Shown: in pieces, positions 7,428 to 15,260 of the stretch
Numbering within the stretch: position 1 is the first letter of the stretch
Layout: every line of letters begins with the position of its first letter
DNA from: Streptomyces sp. CB02056
GTDB taxonomy: Bacteria; Actinomycetota; Actinomycetes; Streptomycetales; Streptomycetaceae
NCBI RefSeq assembly: GCF_001905545.1
Contig: NZ_LIPD01000017.1
Span: forward strand, 119,420-154,001
Length of the DNA: 34,582 nt
Reading direction: 5' to 3'
Translations under genes and position numbers: made by a program
Notes under the pieces: generated by a model
Database searches by the model: none
Told to the model about the DNA's origin: nothing
The model's input: only the letters and a program-made list of their open reading frames with translations

Positions 7428-8075
7428 GTGCCGCATGTCCTGGTCCTCAACGCGTCCTACGAGCCACTCGGCGTCGTATCGATGCGCCGCGCACTCATCC
7501 TGGTCCTCAACCACAAGGCGGTCAGCCTGGAGGACTCGGAAGTCACTCTGCACAGCGCCACCAGCGCCCTTCCGGCGCCGTCCGTCGTCCGTCTGACCCG
7601 CTTCGTCCGGGTCCCGTTCTGCGGGCCCGTCCCGCTCACCCGCCGGGCCCTGTTCGCCCGCGACCACGGCCGCTGCGTCTACTGCGGGGCCGCCGCCACC
7701 AGCGTCGACCACGTCATCCCGCGCAGCCGCGGTGGCCAGCACCGGTGGGACAACGTGGTGGCGGCCTGCCGCCGCTGCAACCACACCAAGGCCGACCGCC
7801 ACCTCACCGAGCTCGGCTGGCGGATGAAACGACCACCCGCGCCGCCCAGCGGTCTGGCCTGGCGCATCATCGGCACCGGGATCAAGGACCCGCGGTGGCG
7901 GCCCTACCTGGAGCCCTACGGCGGCGCGGACCAGCTGCGCGCCCCGCAGTGGGGCGAGTACGAGCACCACGACCGCACCGAGCAGCCGGTCCACCCGGTC
8001 CCGCTCGGCCGGGCCCACTCGGGCCACCCCGCCCCCGTCCGCCGCGGTGAGCAGCCCGAACCGCTCTCCGCCTGA
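7428..8075 (+). CDS. HNH endonuclease family protein
   Basis: This 215-aa protein has a central HNH module: CVYCG (first zinc CxxC), TSVDHVIPRSRGG (the catalytic His region), RWDNVVAACRRCNHTKAD (Asn, and the second CxxC, which binds zinc together with the first). The N-terminal region beginning VLVLNASYEPLGVVSMRRAL is typical of a conserved actinobacterial HNH family of unknown biological role. Nothing here resembles a restriction system or phage head genes. The C-terminal 50 residues are Pro/His/Arg-rich and probably disordered. GTG 7428 is chosen because AAGGAGG lies 7 nt upstream. It is a single-gene unit ending before a hairpin at 8125-8162. Confidence 0.88.
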   Translation: MPHVLVLNASYEPLGVVSMRRALILVLNHKAVSLEDSEVTLHSATSALPAPSVVRLTRFVRVPFCGPVPLTRRALFARDHGRCVYCGAAATSVDHVIPRSRGGQHRWDNVVAACRRCNHTKADRHLTELGWRMKRPPAPPSGLAWRIIGTGIKDPRWRPYLEPYGGADQLRAPQWGEYEHHDRTEQPVHPVPLGRAHSGHPAPVRRGEQPEPLSA

Positions 8076-8124
8076 CCACAGCTCCACAAGGGCCCGCCCG
8101 TCACACCGTCGGTACGCGCCTCAT

Positions 8125-8162
8125 GGGCCGCCGAGCCCCCCGCACCGGGGAGCCGGCGGCCC
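8125..8162. terminator. Bidirectional hairpin between HNH and GH84 genes
   Basis: A 9-bp perfect outer stem (8125-8133 with 8154-8162) has additional G/C pairing inside. It lies between two convergent stops (8075 plus strand, 8211 minus strand) and could serve both. Confidence 0.65.
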
Positions 8163-8210
8163 GCCGCGTTTCCGCCCACCCGTGACCGGGCCCGGCTACG
8201 GACACTACGG

Positions 8211-11200
8211 CTACGGCTTGGGCGCGGTCCCGCCCGCCGCCGCCGGAGGTGTCGCCGGCGTCCCGGGCGCGCCGCCGGGCTGGGCGGCCTGGCCGCCGCC
8301 CTGGCCGGCCGGGGGCTGCGGCGCGGCCGGCGGGGTCACCGCGTACAGCTCGACGCCCCACAGCGAGTAGCCGTACTTGGTCGCCCGCGCCACGCCCTGC
8401 ACCCGGAGGTACCGGACGTTGGGCGCGTCGAAGCGCACCGTCTCGTCGCCGCCCTTGCCGTTGTCCACCGTCGCGGCGTCGGTCCAGGTGTTCCCGTCCG
8501 CCGAGACCTGGATCTTGTACGAGGCGGCGTACGCGGCCTGCCAGTGCAGCACCGCCGAGCCCAGCCTGGTCGCCTGCGGCAGCTCCAGCCGCACCCAGGC
8601 GTCGTCCTTGGCCGGGGAGGACCAGCGGGTCTTCGGGTCGCCGTCGGTGACCGCCGAGGCCGGGAAGTTCGCCGTCTCGTCGCCCGAGGAGGTGGCCTTG
8701 GCGCCGAGCGCCAGGTCCGGGCCGCCGGTGGGCGGCACCACGTGCACCTGGAGCACCTGCCGGACGGTGGTGCCGCCGGCCACGAACTGCACCGGCACCC
8801 GGTACGTCCCGGACGGCGTCTCCGCGGTGGCGCTGACCAGCAGCGGCACGCCCACCCGGCCGCCGCGCGGCACGGTCACCGGGCCGGCCGGGGCCACGGT
8901 CAGGCCCTTGGCGGCGGCCGGCACCTCGGTGCGCAGCTCGCCGGTGGTGCCCTCGGGGCGGCCGGCCTCCACGGTGGCCCGGGTGGTCACGGGCGCGGAG
9001 GCGCCGGTGACCACGTCCAGGGCCGGGTCGGAGAGGCTGAGCCGGGCCGCCGGGGCGTCCGCGTACCAGGGGATCACCTGGTTGACCACCGGAGGGTCGC
9101 CGCCGGGCTTCCAGGTCAGCCGGAACGCGTCGGCGGGCTGGCCGCCGGCCGACAGCTCGTTGTAGCCGGGCTGCACGGTGCCGATGTCGGCCCAGGTGCC
9201 GTCGGCCCGGCGCACCGCGAGGGTGGCGGTGGCGCGCACGGACGGGTCGGTCAGCACGGTGAGCCGGTCCAGCGGGCGGGCCGCGCCGAGCTCGACGGTG
9301 AGCGGCTCGTCCATCGCGGTCGGCGCCTTGGCGGCCCGGTACGCGGTGTCCGGGTTGCCGTCCAGCACGGCGGCGGCGGAGGAGCCGGGCACCGCGTCGG
9401 GGCCGCCGCTGACGCTGGCCGGGGAATCGTCCGGGGCGGTGACGGTGAACTCGCGCACCGCGACGGCGGTCTTCTGCGCGGCGGTGGCCCGCAGCCGCAC
9501 CGCCCGGACCACGGTGCCCGGCGGGAGCTGGGCGCTGACCGTCTTCTGGTTCTTCACCACGGCGAGCTGCTTCCAGCCGCCCTCGCCGGTGGAGTACTCC
9601 AGCACGCCGTCGCGGATGTAGTCGTCGGCGGCGGTCCGGGCGTCCGGGCCGTTGCCCCAACCGCCCATCAGCACGGTCACGCCGCTGACCGGGCGGCCCG
9701 CGCCGAGGTCCAGGCCGACGGCGTCGCCGGGCTGCGGGGGAGCGGAGCTCCAGTAGAAGGTGTCGGCCACGCCGTCGGTCATCAGCGCGGGCAGGTGGTC
9801 CTGGGCGGTGCCCAGGGTGGTGGTCGGGGTGGCGGCGCCGCCACCCACGCCCGACCAGTTGTCGGCGGCGCGCACGGCACGGTCCAGGAACGGGCCGAGC
9901 ACCCCGGCGCCGACGGTGGCCGGGGCCCGGTCCAGCTGCTCGCGCAGCCGGTTGAGCTCGACCCGGGCCTTCCAGGCCGCCGCGCCGTCGCCGCCGTGCT
10001 GCGCCAGCAGCATGTCGAGGGCGGACTGCCCGGCCAGCCCGTAGTCGCGCAGTGGGCCCAGCCAGGGCGCGGCCTCGCCGGCCAGCTGGGTGGTGGCCGG
10101 GGTGCCGGCCAGGGTCTGCTGGGCGGTGGCCATGGTGGCGAAGGCGTCCCGCAGCGGGGCGGCGGCCTCGATCAGCCGGGCGAGGTCGGGGGCGGCGCCG
10201 GAGGTCGGCTCGGCGGCCGCCCAGAACCGGTCCAGCAGCGGTGCCAGATAGCCGGACTCCTGCTTGGACAGCGGCGAGGAGGTGCTGTTCCCGGCCAGCG
10301 CGGTGACGGCGGACAGCGCCGTCCCGACGGGCGTCGGGGCGGCGCCGGTCGGCCCGGCCAGCGAGCGCACGGCGGCCTGCCAGGACTCGTCCGGCTTGTA
10401 GCCGGCCGGGTTCCAGGCGAAGTCGCCGGCCGTCGACACGGCGATCCGGGAGGCCACCGGCTGCTGCATCGCGCCGGTCAGCAGCGCCGCCGAGCGGGTG
10501 GCCACCTCCGGGTCGCGCCCGGTGTAGGCGCCGAGGAAGAGCCGGTCCGGGGTGGCGTCGTTGACCGGGTAGTTGTCCATGGTGAGCAGCGGGTGCCCGT
10601 ACAGCCCGGCGGTGTCCGAGGCCTGGGCGCCGGTGATCTTCTCCGGGATCACCCCGACCCCGCTCCAGGCCACCTGCACGCCCTCCGGCAGGGCCGCCGC
10701 CAGCGCCTTGCGGTACGGGGTGGAGCCCTGCTGGTGGTACTCGGTGGGGACGACGGACAGCGGCGCCAGGCCCGGGTTCCTCGCGATCAGCCGGTCCTGC
10801 ACCTTCTTCACCAGCTCGGCCTGGGCCTTGGCGGCCGCGGCGGGCCCGGTGCCGTACTCGTCGCGGTCGTCGCCGCAGTGCCACTCGTCGTAGCTGACGT
10901 CCAGGAACTGCAGCTGGAAGGCGGTGAAGCCGAGCTTGCGCAGCCCGTCCAGCTTGTTCACCAGGGCGTCCACGTCCTTGCCGGAGCTGAAGCAGAGGGA
11001 CTGCCCCGGGTCGATCGCGTAGCCGAGCGTGACGTGGTTCTGCCGTGCCCGGAAGCCCAGTTCGCGCAGCTCCTCGGCCTGGGCCGCGGGGTAGGCGGTG
11101 CGCCAGCGGGAGAGCCGGTACGGGTCGTCACCGGGCGCGTAGAGGTAGAAGTTCTGCTTGGAGCGGCCCAGGAAGTCGACCTGCTCCAGCCGCTGCTGCG

Positions 11201-12194
11201 CGGTCCACGGGGTGCCGTAGAAGCCCTCCGTGACGCCGCGCACCGGGGCGCCGGTCGGCCAGTCCCGCAGCGTGATCCCGGGCAGGCCGAGCCCGGCCGC
11301 ACCCGGCGCCTGCCCCTGCCCGGCCGGTACGGCGGCGAGCAGCTGACGCAGGCTCTGCGCGGCGTAGAAGGTGCCGGTGGCGTCCACGCCGGCCAGCACC
11401 ACGGCGCCGTACGTCCCGCCGCCCTGGGCGGGCAGCTGACCGGCCGACAGCACGTACCCGCCGGCCGGCATCCCCGCGGTCGTCGGCCCGGCGCCGTCCT
11501 TGCCGCCCGCGGCGGCGGACAGCTGCCGCAGCACCCGGTCCACCTCGCCGCCGGCGCCCTCGGCGGGCCCGCCGACGTACACCACCAGCGTCCCGGCGGC
11601 CGGCGTCCCGCCGTCCGGACGCGGCGTCACCTCGCCCGCCCCGGCGACCTCCAGCACCTCCTGGACGGCCCGCACCGCGCCGATGTCCGCCTTGGGCGCG
11701 GTCACCAGCGTCACGGCGGACGGCACCGCGACGGGCTTGCCCGCCACGGTCTGCTGCTGCGGCTTCGGGAACACCTTCGGGTCGGTCACGCTGCCCAGCG
11801 GCGTCTGCGGCGCGGTGCTCACCACGTCCGAGGCCGTCGAGGCGGCCGTGGCCGCCGCGTACGCCGCCGACGGCAGCGAACCGGCCAGCAGCCCGCCGAC
11901 CACCGCCGCGGCCGCGACCCCGGCCGCGATCTGCATCGCCCGCCGCCCCGGCCGCCCGGCCCGGTCCGCCCGGTCCGCGCGCTCCTCGCGCACCGACGCC
12001 AACAGCGGCTCGGTGCCCTTGAGATCGGCGATCAGCCGGTCCGCCGTCCGCGGCGCCAACTGACGGCACGTCCGCGCCGTGGCCCGCCGCGCCGCCTCCG
12101 CCGCGGGGTGCTGCAGCACCTCCCGCAACGCCGGACTCTGCTCCAGTTGCGACCTGAGCCGCCGCCCGGCCGCTACGGACACTCGGGCTTGCAC
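8211..12194 (-). CDS. Large GH84-like beta-N-acetylglucosaminidase with carbohydrate-binding modules
   Basis: This 1327-aa protein has several parts. Residues 1-85 are a charged Arg/Ala-rich N-terminus. At about 86-115 lies a hydrophobic segment ending LPSAAYA, a signal peptide or anchor. A GH20b/GH84 N-terminal domain follows at about 140-300. The catalytic barrel (about 320-595) contains VTEGFYGTPW, YLYAPGDDPYRLSRW, YAIDPGQSLCF and FLDVSYDEWHC. A helical domain follows, then two F5/8C-like modules (about 790-1060), a NEW3-like Ig fold, a C-terminal F5/8C (CBM32-like) domain with DGDPKTRWSS, and a Pro/Ala/Gly tail. GH84 members remove O-linked GlcNAc or cut related glycans. The usual catalytic Asp pair appears as Leu-Asp (D432). 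GTG 12194 has GAGGAGG 6 nt upstream. It probably acts on GlcNAc glycans outside the cell. Confidence 0.88.
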   Translation of the reverse strand: MQARVSVAAGRRLRSQLEQSPALREVLQHPAAEAARRATARTCRQLAPRTADRLIADLKGTEPLLASVREERADRADRAGRPGRRAMQIAAGVAAAAVVGGLLAGSLPSAAYAAATAASTASDVVSTAPQTPLGSVTDPKVFPKPQQQTVAGKPVAVPSAVTLVTAPKADIGAVRAVQEVLEVAGAGEVTPRPDGGTPAAGTLVVYVGGPAEGAGGEVDRVLRQLSAAAGGKDGAGPTTAGMPAGGYVLSAGQLPAQGGGTYGAVVLAGVDATGTFYAAQSLRQLLAAVPAGQGQAPGAAGLGLPGITLRDWPTGAPVRGVTEGFYGTPWTAQQRLEQVDFLGRSKQNFYLYAPGDDPYRLSRWRTAYPAAQAEELRELGFRARQNHVTLGYAIDPGQSLCFSSGKDVDALVNKLDGLRKLGFTAFQLQFLDVSYDEWHCGDDRDEYGTGPAAAAKAQAELVKKVQDRLIARNPGLAPLSVVPTEYHQQGSTPYRKALAAALPEGVQVAWSGVGVIPEKITGAQASDTAGLYGHPLLTMDNYPVNDATPDRLFLGAYTGRDPEVATRSAALLTGAMQQPVASRIAVSTAGDFAWNPAGYKPDESWQAAVRSLAGPTGAAPTPVGTALSAVTALAGNSTSSPLSKQESGYLAPLLDRFWAAAEPTSGAAPDLARLIEAAAPLRDAFATMATAQQTLAGTPATTQLAGEAAPWLGPLRDYGLAGQSALDMLLAQHGGDGAAAWKARVELNRLREQLDRAPATVGAGVLGPFLDRAVRAADNWSGVGGGAATPTTTLGTAQDHLPALMTDGVADTFYWSSAPPQPGDAVGLDLGAGRPVSGVTVLMGGWGNGPDARTAADDYIRDGVLEYSTGEGGWKQLAVVKNQKTVSAQLPPGTVVRAVRLRATAAQKTAVAVREFTVTAPDDSPASVSGGPDAVPGSSAAAVLDGNPDTAYRAAKAPTAMDEPLTVELGAARPLDRLTVLTDPSVRATATLAVRRADGTWADIGTVQPGYNELSAGGQPADAFRLTWKPGGDPPVVNQVIPWYADAPAARLSLSDPALDVVTGASAPVTTRATVEAGRPEGTTGELRTEVPAAAKGLTVAPAGPVTVPRGGRVGVPLLVSATAETPSGTYRVPVQFVAGGTTVRQVLQVHVVPPTGGPDLALGAKATSSGDETANFPASAVTDGDPKTRWSSPAKDDAWVRLELPQATRLGSAVLHWQAAYAASYKIQVSADGNTWTDAATVDNGKGGDETVRFDAPNVRYLRVQGVARATKYGYSLWGVELYAVTPPAAPQPPAGQGGGQAAQPGGAPGTPATPPAAAGGTAPKP

Positions 12195-12232
12195 AGGAGC
12201 CTCCTCGCCAGGCCACGACCACATCGTCCGCA

Positions 12233-12261
12233 ACCCCACCAGCTGGCCGATCCGGTGTCAA
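12233..12261 (-). promoter_or_regulatory. Candidate promoter of the GH84-like gene
   Basis: A perfect TTGACA -35 hexamer (minus strand, 12261-12256) is followed 17 nt later by TGGGGT, a poor -10 that keeps the outer Ts. Transcription would begin about 32 nt before GTG 12194. The strong -35 is the main support. Confidence 0.4.
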
Positions 12262-12469
12262 CGCCGCCGACTGCTATGACCGTTTTGCGCCGTTTCATTG
12301 CATGTCGGACCAGCCCGGAAACACCCGCGAGCGCCGGGCTTCACGGCACATCCCAGGCGGCGGCCGTCCCCAGCCTGTACGGTCGGCCCCCGCGCTGACC
12401 CCCCGTCGCCTGCCACCGCGGCCCAGCTCCAGACCCGGAGCAGCTGAAGGACGGCGAGGTCCTCACCTA

Positions 12470-12619
12470 TGGACAAGGAGGACGGCGACACGACCACGAC
12501 GAACGCCGACACCTTCGACACCGACGCCCTGAAGTCCTGCCGACCCGCCCCCACCCCCCCCGAGGGTCCGCCCGCCGGCGTCGTGTCGCGCTGGGTGATC
12601 GTGGTGTCACGCGGGTAGG
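12470..12619 (+). CDS. Candidate small protein of unknown function
   Basis: ATG 12470 opens a 49-codon frame ending in TAG, preceded by GAGGT 8 nt upstream. Third codon positions are almost all G or C, as in real genes here, while second positions are A-rich at the start (an acidic, Thr-rich N-terminus beginning MDKEDGDTTTT). One Cys (K-S-C-R), a Pro-rich middle (PAPTPPEGPPAG) and a short hydrophobic end (VVSRWVIVVSRG) follow. I recognise no family. It lies alone, 49 nt before malQ in the same direction, and could be a short leader gene or chance. Confidence 0.35.
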
Positions 12620-12668
12620 ACTGTGGCTGTCCCGAACGGGCGTTGCCGAGACATCGCAGGAGCCGCGA

Positions 12669-14852
12669 GTGGCCGCTTACCACGACAGTGACGGAGCCGA
12701 GCAGGTACCGGCGCAGGATGCCCCGCCGCCGCCCGCCGAACTGGTGGCGCTGGCGCGGGCGTACGGGGTGGACGTCCGGTACCCGGGGCCGGGCGGGCAG
12801 GCGGTGGGTGCGCGGACGCTGGTGGCGGTGCTGGGGGCGATGGGGGTGGCGGCCGGGTCGCCGCAGGAGGTGGGGGAGGCGCTGGAGCGTCACCGGGCCG
12901 GGCAGCGGGCCCGGTTGCTGCCGCCGTGCGTGGTGGTCCGGCAGGGGCGGCGGACGGCGCTGGACGTGCCGGCGGACGCCCGGTTGCGGGTGGAGCTGGA
13001 GGAGGGCGGGAGTTGGGAGCTGCCGCAGGGGCACTCGCACTGGGTGCCGGGGGACCTGCCGCTGGGGCGCCACGTGCTCACGGCGGAAACCGGCACGAGG
13101 ACCGCGCGGGCCGCGCTGGTGGTCGCCCCGGAGCGGCTGCCGCAACTCCCGGGCCGCAGCTGGGGGTTCCTCGCCCAGCTGTACTCCGTGCTCTCCGAGC
13201 GCTCGTGGGGCATGGGCGACCTCGGTGACCTCGTCGAGCTGGCCCGGTGGGCGGGGGCGGGCCTCGGCGCGGGCTTCGTGCAGATCAACCCGCTGCACCA
13301 GGCGCTGCCCGGCGCCCCCTCCGACCCGTCCCCGTATCGCCCGTCCTCGCGCCGCTTCGCCGACCCGGTGCACCTGCGGATCGAGGCCGTCCCCGAGTAC
13401 GCCTACCTGACCGGCGCCGGGCGCGAGCAGGCCGAGGAGCTGACCCGGCGGGCCGCCCGGCTGCGCGACGAGGTGCTGGTCCACGACGCCCTGATCGACC
13501 GGGACGCCGTCTGGCAGCTCAAGCGCGAGGCCCTGGAGCTGCTGCACGAGGTGCCGCGCGGCCCCGGGCGGCAGGCCGAGTACGACGCGTACCGGCTCCG
13601 CGAGGGCGAGTGGCTGTACCGGCACGCGCTGTGGAACGCCCTGGCCGAGGAGCACGGCACCGACTGGCACCACTGGCCGAAGGGGCTGCGTCACCCGGAC
13701 GGCCCACAGGTCGAGCACGCCGCCAAGGAGCTGGAGGAGCGGGTCGAGTTCCACCGCTGGCTCGCCTGGCAGGTCGACCAGCAGCTCGCCCACGCCCAGC
13801 GGGCGGCCCGCGAGGCGGGCATGCCGGTCGGCCTGATCCACGACCTGGCCGTCGGCGTCCACCCGGACGGCGCGGACGCCTGGGCGCTGCGGGACGTACT
13901 GGCCGGCGGCATCTCGGTCGGCGCCCCGCCGGACGCCTTCAACGCCCACGGCCAGGACTGGGGCCTGCCGCCCTGGCGCCCGGACGCGCTCGCCGAGGCC
14001 GGCTACGCCCCGTACGCGGAGCTGCTGCGGGCCACCGCCCGGCACGCGGGGGCCCTGCGGATCGACCACGTGATGGGCCTGTTCCGGCTCTGGTGGGTGC
14101 CGCAGGGGCACCCGCCGACCGAGGGCGCGTACGTGCGCTACGACGCCGAGGCGATGCTCGGCGTGCTGGCGCTGGAGGCGCACCGGGCCGGGACGGCGGT
14201 GATCGGCGAGGACCTCGGCACGGTGGAGCCGGGGGTGCGGGAGGAGCTGGCGGCGCGCGGGGTGCTCGGCACGTCCGTGCTCTGGTTCGAGCGGGACTGG
14301 CGGGGCGACGGCGCGATCCTCGGCCCGGACCGCTGGCGGTCCGGCTGCCTGGCCACCCTCACCACCCACGACCTGCCCAGCACCGCGGCCCGGCTCTCCG
14401 GCGAGCACGTCGAGCTGCGGCACCGGCTGGGCCTGCTGGCCCGGCCGCTGGGGGAGGAGCAGGGGCAGGCGGCGGCGGACCTGGCGGACTGGCGGGCCGA
14501 GCTGGGCCGGCTCGGGCTGCTGGCCGAGGGCGAGCCGCTGACGATGCCGGTGCTGTACCGCTTCCTGCGGGCCACCCCGGCGGAGCTGGTCGGGGTCTGG
14601 CTGCCGGACCTGGTCGGGGACCCGCGCCCGCAGAACCTGCCCGGCACCTGGGACCAGTACCCGAACTGGCGCCTGCCGGTCGCGGACGGCTCCGGCGACC
14701 CGGTCACCCTCGAACGGCTGGCCACCGCCCCCGCCGCAGGCCTGCTCGCCCGGCTCCTGGCCCCGCGCGGTTCCGCCGGGTCGGCCCCGAGGCACGTCCT
14801 CCCGTCCCGCCCGACCGACCCCGACGAGCGCGCCCCCGTAAGCGGCGGGTAA
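12669..14852 (+). CDS. malQ: 4-alpha-glucanotransferase (amylomaltase, GH77)
   Basis: This 727-aa protein transfers alpha-1,4-glucan segments between maltodextrins in glycogen and maltose metabolism in the cytoplasm. The N-terminal 150 residues form the extra domain common to actinobacterial MalQ. The GH77 barrel starts near WGFLAQLYSV and SWGMGDLGDL. Catalytic motifs are LRIDHVMGLFRLWW (nucleophile D466), VIGEDLGTVEPG (acid/base E514) and TTHDLPSTAARL (third carboxylate Asp). QINPLHQALPG and PYRPSSRRFADP are typical substrate-loop sequences. GTG 12669 has AGGAG about 7 nt upstream. The C-terminus (ASG-rich, then RPTDPDERAP) is likely disordered. The next small gene starts 9 nt after its TAA stop. 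Confidence 0.95.
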   Translation: MAAYHDSDGAEQVPAQDAPPPPAELVALARAYGVDVRYPGPGGQAVGARTLVAVLGAMGVAAGSPQEVGEALERHRAGQRARLLPPCVVVRQGRRTALDVPADARLRVELEEGGSWELPQGHSHWVPGDLPLGRHVLTAETGTRTARAALVVAPERLPQLPGRSWGFLAQLYSVLSERSWGMGDLGDLVELARWAGAGLGAGFVQINPLHQALPGAPSDPSPYRPSSRRFADPVHLRIEAVPEYAYLTGAGREQAEELTRRAARLRDEVLVHDALIDRDAVWQLKREALELLHEVPRGPGRQAEYDAYRLREGEWLYRHALWNALAEEHGTDWHHWPKGLRHPDGPQVEHAAKELEERVEFHRWLAWQVDQQLAHAQRAAREAGMPVGLIHDLAVGVHPDGADAWALRDVLAGGISVGAPPDAFNAHGQDWGLPPWRPDALAEAGYAPYAELLRATARHAGALRIDHVMGLFRLWWVPQGHPPTEGAYVRYDAEAMLGVLALEAHRAGTAVIGEDLGTVEPGVREELAARGVLGTSVLWFERDWRGDGAILGPDRWRSGCLATLTTHDLPSTAARLSGEHVELRHRLGLLARPLGEEQGQAAADLADWRAELGRLGLLAEGEPLTMPVLYRFLRATPAELVGVWLPDLVGDPRPQNLPGTWDQYPNWRLPVADGSGDPVTLERLATAPAAGLLARLLAPRGSAGSAPRHVLPSRPTDPDERAPVSGG

Positions 14853-14861
14853 GTTGGAAAC
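14850..14861 (+). promoter_or_regulatory. TAAGTT -10-like hexamer at leaderless spacing
   Basis: TAAGTT (14850-14855) overlaps the malQ stop and is followed by 6 nt and a GTG start. The intervening GGAAA is a weak SD at best. A leaderless transcript for the small membrane protein would fit. No -35 is recognised. Confidence 0.35.
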
Positions 14862-15089
14862 GTGGACAAGAGGAACGCTTTGCGAGCCGGCGCGGTCTCC
14901 GCAACGGTCACGCTGATGATGCTGCTGTCGTCGCCCGCCATGGCCTTCACCAGGGACGACGGTGATGACCCCGGTTCCGGCCTGAGTGTGGGCCAGACCC
15001 TCGGCCTGTACGTGTTTCTCCCGCTGGTCGCCTTCGCGGTGATCGCCGGTCTGGCGGGCCTGCCCTACGGCAAGGGCAAGAAGAAGTAG
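14862..15089 (+). CDS. Small membrane protein, two hydrophobic segments
   Basis: This 75-aa protein has an N-terminal signal-like segment (Lys/Arg start, then VTLMMLLSSPAMAF with an AMA cleavage-type end), a short acidic Gly-rich stretch (TRDDGDDPGSG) and one membrane helix (TLGLYVFLPLVAFAVIAGLAGL). It ends with YGKGKKK, so a short lysine-rich cytoplasmic tail is expected. It resembles a conserved streptomycete family without a known function. After the TAG the same frame continues into a 12-unit tripeptide-coding repeat (15102-15209), suggesting a once longer tail. It is co-directional with malQ, 9 nt downstream. Function unknown. Confidence 0.75.
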   Translation: MDKRNALRAGAVSATVTLMMLLSSPAMAFTRDDGDDPGSGLSVGQTLGLYVFLPLVAFAVIAGLAGLPYGKGKKK

Positions 15090-15101
15090 CACCCGCGCAG
15101 A

Positions 15102-15209
15102 CGTCCCCAGGACTCGCACGACCCGCAGGGCTCGCACGACCCGCAGGGCCCCCAGGTCCCGTACGACCTGCAGAGCCCGCACCACCCGCAAGACCCGCAC
15201 GACCCCGAA
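15102..15209 (+). repeat. 12 tandem 9-bp degenerate units
   Basis: The consensus is GACCCGCAS with no gaps between units. The units start at 15102, 15111, 15120 and so on in 9-nt steps to 15201. They lie in frame with the preceding small gene beyond its TAG and would encode tripeptides such as DSH, DPQ, GSH, DPQ, GPQ, VPY, DLQ, SPH, HPQ, DPH, DPE. The array abuts the terminator stem. Confidence 0.85.
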
Positions 15210-15241
15210 GGGGCGCCGGACGATCCCGTCCGGCGCCCCTT
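15208..15241. terminator. Bidirectional terminator between the small membrane protein gene and pepN
   Basis: A perfect 15-bp stem (15208-15222 with 15227-15241) carries a 4-nt ATCC loop. It has A's on one flank and T's on the other, and lies 20 nt from the convergent pepN stop. Confidence 0.9.
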
Positions 15242-15260
15242 CGCGGTTGCGAGGAGACCG

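Larger units (their letters stand above)
12195..12668. other. Divergent spacer between the GH84-like gene and malQ
   Basis: These 474 nt hold the probable GH84 promoter (12233-12261), a candidate 49-codon gene (12470-12619) and an SD for malQ. No DasR-type operator, which might be expected near GlcNAc genes, could be recognised. No terminator is evident. Confidence 0.5.

Noticed and set aside
11935..12010. Later start for the GH84-like protein giving a standard signal peptide
   Set aside because: In-frame GTG near 12003 has no SD, whereas GTG 12194 has GAGGAGG at good spacing.
12302..12532. 76-aa frame beginning MSDQPGNTRERR
   Set aside because: Arg/Pro/Thr-rich shadow composition; poor SD, and it overlaps the better small-gene candidate.
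12258..15200. 980-aa open frame antisense to malQ
   Set aside because: Shadow of a GC-rich gene: composition is G/A/R/P/V-rich without domains, while malQ on the other strand has full GH77 motifs.
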